Virus record (IMG/VR): IMGVR_UViG_3300044997_001199 | Coordinates: 151,331 to 215,330 of that record | From: a virus | Reading direction: 5' to 3' (one strand) | DNA: 64,000 bases | Shown here: positions 24,665 to 34,301 of the stretch, piece by piece | Layout: the number at the start of each line of letters is the position of its first letter | Numbering within the stretch: position 1 is the first letter of the stretch | Made by a program: the position numbers and the translations under genes | The notes under the pieces: generated by a model | Databases searched by the model: none | The model's input: only the letters and a program-made list of their open reading frames with translations | Told to the model about the DNA's origin: nothing

Positions 24665-26071
24665 TTACGATTTAATTTGATTCAATAGTTGTTTGAGTTT
24701 GTTTGACTGTACTTCTGCTGTGATCTTGGGCGTATCTTTGGCAGTTTCTTGCATGGTGCTACGTGCCTTGATCGACTCCATTATGGCCGATGCAGGATTT
24801 CTGGCGTGGCCTTCTTGTGCTTCCTCGCCGAGATCAGTGATACGCATGGTTTCGACGTTGTATTCTAGATCGATCTTCTGGCCCACGCCGGTCGAGCTGC
24901 GCGATTTCATGCACTGAATCTGATAGCGGCCACGCTCGCGCATGGCACGACTGGTAAAGATACCAAACACATTGTCTGCGGTGTTGATCTTGCTGATACC
25001 GCCCGAAATATGACTGTGGTCAAACTCAATCTCTTCCACCGCAGATCGATTCAATTGACTGGCAGTCACAAACAACACATTGAGTTCTTTGGCCAGATTT
25101 CTCAGTTCTTCACTTACATACTTGTCTTTGACAAATAGGTCATTGGGCGATACCTTGGCTGACACCGGCATCAAGAGATCCAGATAGTCAACCATGACAA
25201 AGTCCACACGGATACCTGTCTGTATCTGCAGCTCCTTGAGATAACTGCGGATATCATTTACTGTGCTTTGTGCAGACAAGGCCTTGACTCGATATTGCCC
25301 GGCTTTTTTGGCTACCAGTCGAACTTTGAGTTCTGTGGTATCGATATCTTTGCGAATATCTTTGGTTGACATATTAGTCAGCATGGCATCGGTTCTCAGT
25401 GCACACAGTTCTTCGCTGAGTTCCAAACTTACATACACCCCCGACAGGCCCTGCTGCAACCAATTCAATGCCAGGTTCAGCATTACCAGGCTTTTGCCCG
25501 ATCCTGACCCACCTGCAAAGATATTAAGTTCTCCGCGGCTGAATCCACCATAGAGTAACCGGTCCAGTGTAGACCATCCTGTGCTGACCTGACCACCAGA
25601 ATTGAAATATCGATTGATACGATCTCGGGGATCGGCCCAGTAGTCTGTGCCCATGTCCCGCGTGAGGCTGATTTGCACTGCATCTTTGATCAGTTTTTCT
25701 ACCGGGTCATATTCACCTTTTTCTAGCAGGTCCGCTGATTTGAGAATGGCTCGTTCCAGTTCCTGTCTACGTGTAAATGATTCAAACTCAGTGAGAAACC
25801 AATCAAAATGTCCTTCATTCAGATCGGGTATAGATTCTAATTTCGTACCAGTGGCTGCCGTGATCTGAGCGCGGTCAGGCATAGTGCGGAATTCGTCGCT
25901 GTGCCGTTGAATGAATCTAGCGGTATCGCGAAGGCTACGATCAAAATTGTCCGGATTGAAGATGTTTTGTACGCGCACGTAACTCTGTGCATCCTCTAGC
26001 ATCATCTCCAAAAACAATCGCTGAACATCAACTCCGTAATCTTTGAGCAAGCTGGCGCCTCCGTAGTTCAA
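24665..26071 (-). CDS. Replicative DNA helicase (DnaB / T4 gp41 type)
   Basis: 468 residues. N-terminal helical domain, then a RecA-type ATPase: Walker A GGSGSGKS at about 187-194, Walker B-like FVMVDYLDLL, and TASQLNRSA as the sensor segment. It unwinds the fork ahead of the polymerase and works with the primase encoded immediately upstream (44-base overlap). The C-terminal tail after about residue 420 is charged and probably disordered. Confidence 0.93.
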   Translation of the reverse strand: MNYGGASLLKDYGVDVQRLFLEMMLEDAQSYVRVQNIFNPDNFDRSLRDTARFIQRHSDEFRTMPDRAQITAATGTKLESIPDLNEGHFDWFLTEFESFTRRQELERAILKSADLLEKGEYDPVEKLIKDAVQISLTRDMGTDYWADPRDRINRYFNSGGQVSTGWSTLDRLLYGGFSRGELNIFAGGSGSGKSLVMLNLALNWLQQGLSGVYVSLELSEELCALRTDAMLTNMSTKDIRKDIDTTELKVRLVAKKAGQYRVKALSAQSTVNDIRSYLKELQIQTGIRVDFVMVDYLDLLMPVSAKVSPNDLFVKDKYVSEELRNLAKELNVLFVTASQLNRSAVEEIEFDHSHISGGISKINTADNVFGIFTSRAMRERGRYQIQCMKSRSSTGVGQKIDLEYNVETMRITDLGEEAQEGHARNPASAIMESIKARSTMQETAKDTPKITAEVQSNKLKQLLNQIKS

Positions 26072-27035
26072 TTTTGATCCGGCTGGTTTCCCGGGCCTGC
26101 ATTATAGTTAGCACAGTGGCCAACTGGCCCCAACGAACCACTGCATCATTGACATCCTTGACATCGCTGGGCCAGTCAGGCATTGATACTGCCCATCCCA
26201 GTTCTATGGCCCGATCCACCAGGCGCAGGCCGGCTTCGTCCTGGTCTGGCACCACAGTGATCGCACGGTCCAGACTGCGGATCAATCGTGCCTGTGTGTC
26301 GGAAATATCAGCATGAAGCACTGCTAGCCCCGACACGCTCAAGGCATCAAACACACCCTCGGTCACGATCACATGTTTCCAGGTCGGGCGTTGTAGGTCT
26401 GTGCCAAACACATAACCAGGCTGGATGTCGTGGATGTACTTGGGTGTGCGGTCGTCCAACATGCGCGAACTGTAACCCACTATGACATTGTCATAGGTAA
26501 ATGGCACTATGACCTGGGGACGGGTCCAATGCACACCGTCGTTTTTCTTCACGTAACCAAACCGGACAGTCATGAGCGGATAATCCGCGGGCACTGCACG
26601 GCGTCTTGCATAGTGCCACTCTGCTTCGTGCTCGGGTGTCAGCAGCTCGGCACCAGGAGGCAAATCGCGTTCCTCAAAACGGATGCTTTGCGACTCGTTG
26701 GCTGTGCGTTGCCGATCGTCCAGGATGCCCTGGACATCCCGATGTCGCAGACTTTCCAGATTGGCGCGTTCAATTTCTTCCTGCGGTACTCCCAACCATG
26801 ACAGCAGCCGACGAGACTTGAAACTTAGTGTCCGACCTTGTATAAAGTTAGCGGTATATCCACAATTGAAACAATGATACCCCCACCCCCGATCGGACAC
26901 CTTGATTCCACCGCGGCTGCGCCGATCAGCCGAAGTGCCGTTGTGCACACAACAAGGAGCATCAAAACTGATCCAACCGCTGGCCGAGGCCTTGCGGCGC
27001 GCAGGAACATAGGTTAGAATATCTAACATGTCCAT
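26028..27035 (-). CDS. DNA primase (DnaG / T4 gp61 type)
   Basis: 335 residues. An N-terminal zinc-binding region (APCCVHNG, YHCFNCGY) recognises DNA. A TOPRIM-type core follows, with VIVTEGVFDALSV (the acidic E) and VVPDQDEAG (the D-x-D pair). It makes RNA primers for lagging-strand synthesis. The gene overlaps the helicase start, as expected for partners of one primosome. Confidence 0.9.
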   Translation of the reverse strand: MDMLDILTYVPARRKASASGWISFDAPCCVHNGTSADRRSRGGIKVSDRGWGYHCFNCGYTANFIQGRTLSFKSRRLLSWLGVPQEEIERANLESLRHRDVQGILDDRQRTANESQSIRFEERDLPPGAELLTPEHEAEWHYARRRAVPADYPLMTVRFGYVKKNDGVHWTRPQVIVPFTYDNVIVGYSSRMLDDRTPKYIHDIQPGYVFGTDLQRPTWKHVIVTEGVFDALSVSGLAVLHADISDTQARLIRSLDRAITVVPDQDEAGLRLVDRAIELGWAVSMPDWPSDVKDVNDAVVRWGQLATVLTIMQARETSRIKIELRRRQLAQRLRS

Positions 27036-27060
27036 ATTGTAACAGAACTCAAATCAACGA

Positions 27061-28131
27061 TCAACGGTATTGGAGATTGGTAATCGTGCCGTTGTCGATG
27101 TAGACTGTGGCCGTTTGTGTGCCTTGAAACTGTATGGGAGTGTAGCCCGATCCACCATCCGTGATAGTGATAGTGCTCACAGCGCCGTCGCTGCCGATGG
27201 TGGCTCGAGCACGAGCACCTGCCCCGTTGCCTAGAATCTGTACCCTGGGATTGGCCACATAATTTTGTCCAAGATTGCCCAGAGCAATGGAGGTCACCGC
27301 ACCGGCTGTGGTCGTGGCCGTGGCCGTGGCTCCAGACCCAATGGAATTGTTGAATGCTGCTCGAATCAAGGGATGGAATCCCTGTATGTTAAAATATTGT
27401 GTGCTGGTCTCTGCAAAGTATTCAAAACTTTCAGTAATGTCGTACCAAACAGATTCACAGTTTTCTGCGCCTTGAAATTTCACAGTACCGGTAAATGTGT
27501 CAAGATCCATCTTTACGGTGGTCAGACTCTGATGACTGGTATCTATGTAACTGCTGTAGAATTCTGTGAGTTGAGTGGTATTGACCGGGGGTGGATAGTT
27601 GGCCCAGTCTGGCCAGTTGGTGGGGCCGGGCTGCAGTTGTTGAGCCTTGTCATAGATAGTGGGAATTGTCAAGACCGCGCTGGGCACAAACTCGGGCAAC
27701 ACACTGTCCACGATGTCGCAGTAGCCTCGGGCCTGTGAATTGGCATTGACATACACTGCCTGCACATAGTTGCCGCTGGTTCGTTCAACACTGTAACTGG
27801 CCGGCTGAGCAGTGATTTCAATGGTGTCGGCGGTATCCAGTACTACCTTGACACGCCCAGTGGGTGCATTGAGTATTTCCATGGGCTTTTCTATCAAGAG
27901 GCGATCGCCGTTTTGGCTCAGTAAACGGAACACAAAAGAACTGCCGGTAATATTCACTGGCTTCTGATCTTGATTGATGAACTCAAACAACAACACATTG
28001 TCTACACCTTTGTTTACAGTCAAATATTTTGCGTACACCGGGTCATACCTCGCAGTAAAGTATCCACCGCTGGTGTCGATCAATAATACTCGAACAATTT
28101 GTTGGTATAAGTAAGCAGTGGTAGAATACAT
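27061..28131 (-). CDS. Virion structural protein
   Basis: 356 residues, beta-rich. The first 150 residues resemble baseplate or tail proteins with an immunoglobulin-like N-terminal region (VLLFEFINQDQKPVNITGSS). The C-terminus has glycine-rich repeats (NLGQNYVANPRVQILGNGAG; DGGSGYTPIQF) common in phage fibre tips. A CATAAATA late promoter lies 15 bases before the ATG, fitting late expression. Confidence 0.75.
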   Translation of the reverse strand: MYSTTAYLYQQIVRVLLIDTSGGYFTARYDPVYAKYLTVNKGVDNVLLFEFINQDQKPVNITGSSFVFRLLSQNGDRLLIEKPMEILNAPTGRVKVVLDTADTIEITAQPASYSVERTSGNYVQAVYVNANSQARGYCDIVDSVLPEFVPSAVLTIPTIYDKAQQLQPGPTNWPDWANYPPPVNTTQLTEFYSSYIDTSHQSLTTVKMDLDTFTGTVKFQGAENCESVWYDITESFEYFAETSTQYFNIQGFHPLIRAAFNNSIGSGATATATTTAGAVTSIALGNLGQNYVANPRVQILGNGAGARARATIGSDGAVSTITITDGGSGYTPIQFQGTQTATVYIDNGTITNLQYR

Positions 28132-28146
28132 AGGAACCTCAACAGA

Positions 28147-28154
28147 TATTTATG
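28147..28154 (-). promoter_or_regulatory. Late promoter CATAAATA before the virion protein gene
   Basis: The minus strand reads GCTCATAAATATCTG, 15 bases before the ATG at 28131. It overlaps the start codon of the plus-strand gene at 28152. Confidence 0.6.
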
Positions 28155-28529
28155 AGCAACACAGTGTTTGATAAGCTAGCGGAAAAGTATCCATTTATCT
28201 CACTGTGCGTCTACGCCAATGTTGAGTATGTGGGTGTGATACAGAATCGAGACGATGCTGTGACCACGATCTATGACTACGGTTCAGTGATCACAGCCCA
28301 AGACAAATTGGATTTCCTGGAACTGGCTGCAGTATGGTGGTGGGATTCCAATAGATCCATACCCATAAACATTTTTCTCAAGGGAGAATGGGATCGTTTT
28401 CGATTTACTCTCCGAACATTTAGCAACAAGGATCTTGCTATAGTCCATGGACCTGTGTGCAGCCTGGCTGATATTTCTCGCAAAAAGTCCAAACGCAAAT
28501 CAATCATGCTGGTCCGTAGAATTGAGTAG
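28152..28529 (+). CDS. Conserved phage protein, unknown function
   Basis: 125 residues with a Trp-rich centre (LELAAVWWWDSNRSIPINIF) and a basic C-terminus (RKKSKRKSIMLVRRIE). From memory, similar small proteins occur in many T4-like marine phages. It is the only plus-strand gene between 24.6 and 35.2 kb and overlaps the 3' end of the PolIII-like gene. Confidence 0.7.
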   Translation: MSNTVFDKLAEKYPFISLCVYANVEYVGVIQNRDDAVTTIYDYGSVITAQDKLDFLELAAVWWWDSNRSIPINIFLKGEWDRFRFTLRTFSNKDLAIVHGPVCSLADISRKKSKRKSIMLVRRIE

Positions 28530-29078
28530 ATTCATGTGAAGAGCGACCAACATGCTGTAACTGACCGCATGAGACTTTTTGAATACAAACCCGCGGCTAT
28601 CGTCGCCATTCCATACTTCAGCAAACACCTGGGGCCACGGTTGTCCTTGTAGATATGCCTTGCCGGGACGTATCACACTGATAAATGCAGCCATACGTTC
28701 AATGGAATCGGGGCGCATCTGGTCCAGAAGTTTGGTGTAGTTTCCGATGTGCACTAACTTTTCGGCCCAGACCGGGTCGGTCCAGAGTCGTGACCACGGC
28801 GGTATGCGTGTGAGCAATTGTTCATAGTGGTCTGTGTCACGTATCAGTTGGTAGACCGACATGTTGAGCAAATCAATTTTGAAGTAGCCTCGTTGATCGG
28901 CAGTTTCATAATCTATAGACGCACACCCCGACACTGGGTCTCGGGGAATACCAGTGACATAGATGCCCGAATTATGACGACAAGCGTCACCGAATCGGGT
29001 TTGTCGAGCCGGTATGTGTTTGATGAGTTTGAGAATTGCAGTGCGATCTGCAAGGTCAATGTCTATGTCAGCACTCAT
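28500..29078 (-). CDS. DNA polymerase III alpha-like fragment protein
   Basis: 192 residues. The opening ADIDIDLADR matches the PDIDIDF motif of bacterial DnaE; HNSGIYVTGIPRDP and RGYFKIDLLNMSVYQ resemble its later palm/finger segments (H-x-G and M/K-x-D-x-L). It is far too short to be a polymerase (DnaE is over 1,100 residues). From memory, free-standing versions occur in marine T4-like phages. It may bind host polymerase or have a regulatory role; this is not known. Confidence 0.65.
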   Translation of the reverse strand: MSADIDIDLADRTAILKLIKHIPARQTRFGDACRHNSGIYVTGIPRDPVSGCASIDYETADQRGYFKIDLLNMSVYQLIRDTDHYEQLLTRIPPWSRLWTDPVWAEKLVHIGNYTKLLDQMRPDSIERMAAFISVIRPGKAYLQGQPWPQVFAEVWNGDDSRGFVFKKSHAVSYSMLVALHMNLLNSTDQHD

Positions 29079-29112
29079 GTTGGTCTTTTGTCAAAGAAAC
29101 AGAATACCAATG

Positions 29113-30270
29113 TCATTGGCGTACAAAATTTGCAAGAATCTGATCGAATCTGATCACAGCTTGATAATCGCATTCGCAGGTCAAAAAGTTTAGTTTGTTT
29201 TGCTGAGTCATACATCGATACTGCTCACTGTCAAACACCTCCGGATTGTTGTGTAGCCAGGCAACTGCATGACTGAGTTGTTGATAGCGCACGTCGTGGT
29301 CTAGTATACCGTCAAATTTCTGCATTTCTTCAGGTAGCAAATTCCATGCAGTGTAAAAACCAATTTCATTGTATAAACGATTTATATTTGCCCCGGCCAC
29401 TGGCAGTGGTAGAGTTTCGGCATAAAAACATTTTAATGCCTTTTCTGTGATCGATAATTCATTGTTTTGCCAGCTTGTTTCGGGAAATATTACACAGGCA
29501 TGTTGAAAATACAAGGGCAAATGAAAATGACCCGGAGGTATTTTTCCAAAGCGATCGTCGATGCCCACAGAAACGGACTGGTCGTAGTAGGTGTTGGCGA
29601 AATCCTCGATCAATGAATGTGAGTATTTCTGATTGACCCATGTTCGGAATTTGGTATCTTCCGATGATTCCCAACAAGATTCTCCTATTTCACATATCTG
29701 CTCGGTCACACTGTTTTTTATAGTGATATCTAAATTCAACTGTGCTAGGTAATCCATAAACAATTGTCGCACAGTGCGATTGGCACCATTGATATAGAAC
29801 AAAGAATTTGTCTTTTCATCTGTGCGTTGTTTACACAAATCATAGTATTGTGGATAGAAATGTCTGGTCCAGTAGTCTCTGCAGGTCATTATTTCGTCAG
29901 GAAACCAGATGACTTTGTTTTTGATTTCAACCTCGTCAGACAGATAACTGTTGGCAATTAAAAATACATTGTTATGTTGTAGTAGATATTTTAGTGCCGG
30001 GCTGGACACGCTAAGTGGTTCACCTCTGTTACAGATCAATACGATATCATACTGTTGTATTTGCGCGTCCGTGATCGATAGTGTTTTACTGTTTTTTTCG
30101 AATAAAACGCTGAGATTGTAATCTTCTTTATTGAACTTAAATGCTGTGTCAGTTAAAAATGTATATTGATTGTTATTCTTGTAGCTTGCCCGAGATTGCT
30201 CATAGGCGTTCCATGCATCAAATAACTGGATTCCGATTGACGGTCGAGGATTATTAATAAGAATTTTCAC
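29113..30270 (-). CDS. Glycosyltransferase-like protein
   Basis: 385 residues. The C-terminal half has a pattern seen in phage and bacterial GT-B-type transferases: a W..NELSITEKALKCFYAETL segment (acidic E with Lys), then LPVAGANINRLYNEIGFYT. The N-terminal half starts MKILINNPRPSIG and contains several aromatic patches. It may add sugars to phage or host structures. The exact family is not identified. Base composition is more AT-rich than neighbours. Confidence 0.6.
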   Translation of the reverse strand: MKILINNPRPSIGIQLFDAWNAYEQSRASYKNNNQYTFLTDTAFKFNKEDYNLSVLFEKNSKTLSITDAQIQQYDIVLICNRGEPLSVSSPALKYLLQHNNVFLIANSYLSDEVEIKNKVIWFPDEIMTCRDYWTRHFYPQYYDLCKQRTDEKTNSLFYINGANRTVRQLFMDYLAQLNLDITIKNSVTEQICEIGESCWESSEDTKFRTWVNQKYSHSLIEDFANTYYDQSVSVGIDDRFGKIPPGHFHLPLYFQHACVIFPETSWQNNELSITEKALKCFYAETLPLPVAGANINRLYNEIGFYTAWNLLPEEMQKFDGILDHDVRYQQLSHAVAWLHNNPEVFDSEQYRCMTQQNKLNFLTCECDYQAVIRFDQILANFVRQ

Positions 30271-30271
30271 G

Positions 30272-30958
30272 TTACCATCCTGCTTTTTCTAGTAGGTCTT
30301 TGATTCTCTCTTGGTCGGATAGATAGTCGTGAAACTTTTTTTTCCAACTGTCCGATTCGATATAGGGCCATATCATGGCAAGTTGATCTGCTGTTAAATT
30401 TTCCAGAAACTGCTGACCTGACTTGCAGTTGTATATCACCCAGGGTGAAATACGACCCGAAACCACAGCATGACACAGTGTATGAACATTTCCGTATCGC
30501 AGGCAATGCTCGGCAGCGGCCTGATTTCGTTCGGCCCAATCAATGGCCCATTCCAGTGTACGTGCTAGTGCCTCCTCAGCAGATTCTTGTCGCAGATGCG
30601 TGACTAGATATTCTGTATATGCTGTATCGCTGGCCCAGCGATCGACTTTTTTGTTGTTCTTTAATAGCCAGGTCAGAAATTGTGCAGGAGCCACAGCGCG
30701 GGTATCCACACAATATCGACCCCATTTCACAAATGCTCGATAATACGGCGAATCCGCGAAATCGTCAAAGGTCCTTAGGCGATTAGATCCCTGTGACATC
30801 TGATAAAACTGCAAAAAGGCCTGGAACCCCAGCTGTACCCCGCGCTCGCCTTGTTCATGCCGCCGCCGCTTGGGCTCACACATGTGCACTGCCAGGCTGT
30901 TTTCTCGAGAGAATTCTTTACGACAATGATCACAACGAAATTTAATCGCTGTTTCCAT
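30272..30958 (-). CDS. Zinc-finger phage protein, unknown function
   Basis: 228 residues from ATG 30958. It starts METAIKFRCDHCRKEFSREN and continues SLAVHMCEPKRRR: a CxxC...HxC zinc site like a C2H2 finger. The rest is helical and Trp-rich. From memory this protein is conserved among T4-like marine phages close to replication genes. It overlaps its upstream neighbour by 17 bases. A nucleic-acid-binding role is inferred. Confidence 0.75.
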   Translation of the reverse strand: METAIKFRCDHCRKEFSRENSLAVHMCEPKRRRHEQGERGVQLGFQAFLQFYQMSQGSNRLRTFDDFADSPYYRAFVKWGRYCVDTRAVAPAQFLTWLLKNNKKVDRWASDTAYTEYLVTHLRQESAEEALARTLEWAIDWAERNQAAAEHCLRYGNVHTLCHAVVSGRISPWVIYNCKSGQQFLENLTADQLAMIWPYIESDSWKKKFHDYLSDQERIKDLLEKAGW

Positions 30959-31439
30959 GTTTTTTAACATAGTCGTTGATTTCCTGTTGTGTCACGATTT
31001 CATTCAGCAGATCAATTTCATCATCGCGACGATTGGGAAACAGTTCGCGCAGTTGTTTCCGCTTGGCAGAATCGGTGCGGTCTCGTTTTTTTGGTGCAAT
31101 CCAGGAGTGACGATGGACGCCCAGGTTTGGGCTGACCGAAGTGGCCATGAGCCACTGAAGTTTTTTGTGCCGTGCTGTGTTGACTGCAAAAAAATGTTGA
31201 TTCAATCTTTCGTTAGTGGCAATCACATAGAATTCCTGTAACTCTCGGGAACCCTCGACGGAGCTGCCCCAGCGTATCATGAGATATGGAGAAAACTTTT
31301 GACGTTCTTCATCACTAAGGCTGTCATAGAAACCACGATCTTTGAGATCAAGACAGCGCATTTCGTTGCCAATGTTGAGTTTATCGCTCGTCGGCTCACG
31401 TGGTTTTACAACGGAACTGCTTGTATTTTTTCTAGCCAT
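30942..31439 (-). CDS. Conserved phage protein, possible clamp-loader small subunit
   Basis: 165 residues: NEMRCLDLKDRGFYDSLSDE, then FSPYLMIRWGSSVEGS, ERLNQHFFAVN and basic KKRDRTDSAKRKQ. From memory, proteins of this type occur beside replication genes in marine T4-like phages and may be counterparts of T4 gp62. That is uncertain. It overlaps genes on both sides. Confidence 0.65.
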   Translation of the reverse strand: MARKNTSSSVVKPREPTSDKLNIGNEMRCLDLKDRGFYDSLSDEERQKFSPYLMIRWGSSVEGSRELQEFYVIATNERLNQHFFAVNTARHKKLQWLMATSVSPNLGVHRHSWIAPKKRDRTDSAKRKQLRELFPNRRDDEIDLLNEIVTQQEINDYVKKHGNSD

Positions 31440-32281
31440 TGCTTATGATAACATTCTATAAAGTCTTTGTCAAAATCATGCAGATCAATCCACTGATACA
31501 GAGATCGCATGGTATCTAGACATCGGTCAGCATTCAACAAACATTCTGCATCAAATTCAAACACTTCTCGATTTGTGCACACCTGGTCCAGATGCTGTTT
31601 TTCATTCTGTCGGTAACACCTGTCTGCGGCAGGATGCATGATATATCGAAATATATCACCGTGCCTCACAAATAACAGTTCTTTTTGTATGTTTGGATCT
31701 AGGTTACTAAACTCTTGCCAAGTGGTAGGGGCTGACATCGGCCAACTGGGATCGCGAACCGTTTGCCAAAATACATCGAATTCTTGCTGATTGTGTCTTA
31801 CTCCCCGAAACTCAAGGAATTGATCTGTATTGACAAATCTGACCACCCGGGCTTGATGCCAGACTCTTAGCGCAGCCTCTAGATGACCAGCATCATGAAA
31901 GTCCATGAACCAAACCAGAGTAGATCTAGACAGCTCGTGCATGCATTCGATCCAAGGCCAATATTGAGCTGTGTGTGGTCTTAGTCTTACATAGGTGTGC
32001 TCTTTTATCCCGGTTAGATTGACGGTGCCAAGGTGTAGGTCTTGCCAGCGACCATGTTCAGCTGCCAACCTTGTGAGCACTAGATTTTGTTTTTGTTGGG
32101 GCGTTAGATCATTAAAAAACTGTTGCCTTGCTAGAGAGTCATCCTGTAGCACTGCTCGTGCACTCACTGCTAGACAATTGATCACAAACTTGCCACCTGC
32201 TCCCCAGGGATACACCACAAACACAGCATGTGTGTTATCAAAGTTTATGCCGAGTCGGGGCCAATCTGAATAAACTACCAT
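31406..32281 (-). CDS. P-loop/sulfotransferase-like phage protein A
   Basis: 291 residues. The segment VYPWGAGGKFVINCLAVS has a Gly-rich loop after a strand, like nucleotide- or PAPS-binding folds. The C-terminus (MRSLYQWIDLHDFDKDFIEC) matches the end of the protein at 50339-51169 (MYDLYQWLCYNDFDPKTIGI), so the two are paralogues. Function unknown; a transferase acting on surface structures is possible. Confidence 0.65.
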   Translation of the reverse strand: MVVYSDWPRLGINFDNTHAVFVVYPWGAGGKFVINCLAVSARAVLQDDSLARQQFFNDLTPQQKQNLVLTRLAAEHGRWQDLHLGTVNLTGIKEHTYVRLRPHTAQYWPWIECMHELSRSTLVWFMDFHDAGHLEAALRVWHQARVVRFVNTDQFLEFRGVRHNQQEFDVFWQTVRDPSWPMSAPTTWQEFSNLDPNIQKELLFVRHGDIFRYIMHPAADRCYRQNEKQHLDQVCTNREVFEFDAECLLNADRCLDTMRSLYQWIDLHDFDKDFIECYHKQWLEKIQAVPL

Positions 32282-32775
32282 GCTTTACGATAGTCTACAA
32301 TTTCACAGGTGCGAGAAATATCTTTTACAAAGTAGATACATTCGGGGTTAAAGTGGTTGGTAATGGGCACTGCCAGCAGTTGACCATTTTTGAGTTTGGG
32401 CGCGTACCAATTTACTTCGTGATACACATCCACTATCTCAATGTCTAAGAAACTGGGGCGAAATGAAGTCAGCGGGTTAAACTGAAATACGTTGAAGCCA
32501 CGATCATTGATCGAGGTCAATGGCAGTGCTTCAAGGTCCCCCACATCGGCGTCGCCGATCAAGACCTGCCAATCCATGGGCATACGTACTACGGCTTCGC
32601 CTATTCTGAGAACCAATGCAGGTGCATTGAAACTCTCGAGAAAGATCAGAGGTATGAAATAATAGTCAGGTTCTGTGGGATTGGAATTGTCCAGGATCGC
32701 AAATCGCATGTCATCGATTTCATCCGGCAAGTGATCTAAATCGTAAAACTGATTTTCTAGTGTCAATATTCGCAT
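32275..32775 (-). CDS. Conserved phage protein, unknown function
   Basis: 166 residues, acidic, beta-rich: VLIGDADVGDLEALPLTSIN, FNPLTSFRPSFLDIEIVDVY and WYAPKLKNGQLLAVPI. No catalytic motif recognised. It lies between uvsW and the P-loop-like gene, overlapping the latter by 7 bases, which suggests a place in the replication or recombination operon. Confidence 0.7.
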   Translation of the reverse strand: MRILTLENQFYDLDHLPDEIDDMRFAILDNSNPTEPDYYFIPLIFLESFNAPALVLRIGEAVVRMPMDWQVLIGDADVGDLEALPLTSINDRGFNVFQFNPLTSFRPSFLDIEIVDVYHEVNWYAPKLKNGQLLAVPITNHFNPECIYFVKDISRTCEIVDYRKAW

Positions 32776-32817
32776 GTTGTTATTTTACAAGAACGTTGCC
32801 GATAACACAACAGTAGG

Positions 32818-34275
32818 TCATCTCCATTCTAGCCTTTCCTGTGAAAATGGATATTGTGCGTCGCGATAGTAGGCCTTGCGCTTGGTCAAATGTCGTTTGG
32901 CGAACCTACACGTGGAGGTTATATCCCAGATCTCCACGTGGTCCTTGTCTTCGGCTTTTCGAATACCGCGGCCAATCGACTGAATAACTCGGACAAAACT
33001 CTTGCCAGGCTCCACGAGCACAAGATTAAAAATACGAGGAATATTGATACCAACAGCAGCAACCCCATATGTAGCGACGATAATTTTGTCGCTAGCCTCT
33101 GAAACTTCGTCATAGTGATCTCGTCTTTCGGCTGATTTTGTAGACCCTGATATGAATACTGCGTTCGGTAATTTACTTACCAGAGCTTCGCCGGCGGCGA
33201 TTCGATCTACCAAGATCAGGGTATTGCCTGTGTTCTTGACCTTGTTGACCAAATCAGCAATGGCGTCGAGTCGGCCGGGTTCTTCGAGCAGATACTTGAG
33301 TTCGCTTTGATAGTTGGAAAATTCAACGGAATCCACCAGTTGCACGACATTGACATGACACTGTGCCAACACTCCGCGACCCTGCAGTTCGGCAGCGGCC
33401 AACCTGGACACCACTGGCCCCAGACTTACCAACAATGACTGACTCTCAAATGCTTCTTTGGGTATGGTGCCTGTGAGTCCCCAACGCATGGGCACTTGAC
33501 TCATCACCCCGGTGAGCAGGCTTTTGAGCGCGTCGGCCTTGGCCATGTGCACTTCGTCCACGATCACACAGATCACGTTTTCTAAAAATTCTTGTATGGT
33601 AATAAGTGCAGTCTGATTGCGTGTGTTTTTCAGCAACACATTGAGACTCTGCCAGGTGCAGATGGTATGTTGATGTCCAAACTCTTTGCGGTCACCAAAA
33701 AACACTCCTACGTCAAGGCCAAGATTACGATAATCTACCTCGGTCTGCGTGACCAGACTTTTGTTAGGAACGATCACGATGCTACGTCCGTACTGCCCTG
33801 CGGCATCACTTAGCGCAGCGGTCATGATGGTTTTGCCTGCACCTGTGGCCACTTCCTGCACACACTGCGGGTTAGCCAGAAAGTTGTTGATGATTTCAAT
33901 CTGATAATCGCGTAGTAATATGGCCTGACCTGCGGCAGGGTGTCCCTTGGGCCATGTCCGGTCTTGGTATGTGGTTTCAACTACTGAGTTAAATTCAAAA
34001 GTAGTGCGGTAGTTTCGTTGGTCGTCTAGTTCTATGTCGTACCCATCCTCTTCCAATATGGGCAGTATGTCGGGCAAGAGATTTACGTAGGTACTGCCGC
34101 CCAATTGAAAATAGGCTACCTTGCCATCCCAGCGTCCTAACCGCACTGCGGGCAAATAGCGGGCATATGGCACATCATATTTGAATCGATTGACCAACCG
34201 ACGACGCGTATCAAGGTCCAGACCTTCTAATTTGATGTTGACTTCGTCGCGGATAATCAGTTGAGCTTTTTTCAT
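32818..34275 (-). CDS. uvsW: UvsW-type superfamily 2 helicase
   Basis: 485 residues, same plan as T4 UvsW. The N-terminal domain has a typical VRLGRWDGKVAYF segment. Helicase motifs: Q/I region LRDYQIEIINNFL with ATGAGKT, II VDEVH, III LTGTIP, V VGINIPRI, VI QSIGRGIRK. UvsW remodels forks and R-loops and moves replication from origin to recombination mode. It lies in the replication gene block. Confidence 0.94.
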   Translation of the reverse strand: MKKAQLIIRDEVNIKLEGLDLDTRRRLVNRFKYDVPYARYLPAVRLGRWDGKVAYFQLGGSTYVNLLPDILPILEEDGYDIELDDQRNYRTTFEFNSVVETTYQDRTWPKGHPAAGQAILLRDYQIEIINNFLANPQCVQEVATGAGKTIMTAALSDAAGQYGRSIVIVPNKSLVTQTEVDYRNLGLDVGVFFGDRKEFGHQHTICTWQSLNVLLKNTRNQTALITIQEFLENVICVIVDEVHMAKADALKSLLTGVMSQVPMRWGLTGTIPKEAFESQSLLVSLGPVVSRLAAAELQGRGVLAQCHVNVVQLVDSVEFSNYQSELKYLLEEPGRLDAIADLVNKVKNTGNTLILVDRIAAGEALVSKLPNAVFISGSTKSAERRDHYDEVSEASDKIIVATYGVAAVGINIPRIFNLVLVEPGKSFVRVIQSIGRGIRKAEDKDHVEIWDITSTCRFAKRHLTKRKAYYRDAQYPFSQERLEWR

Positions 34276-34301
34276 GTACTGAAGCTTAACATGATTTCCT
34301 T

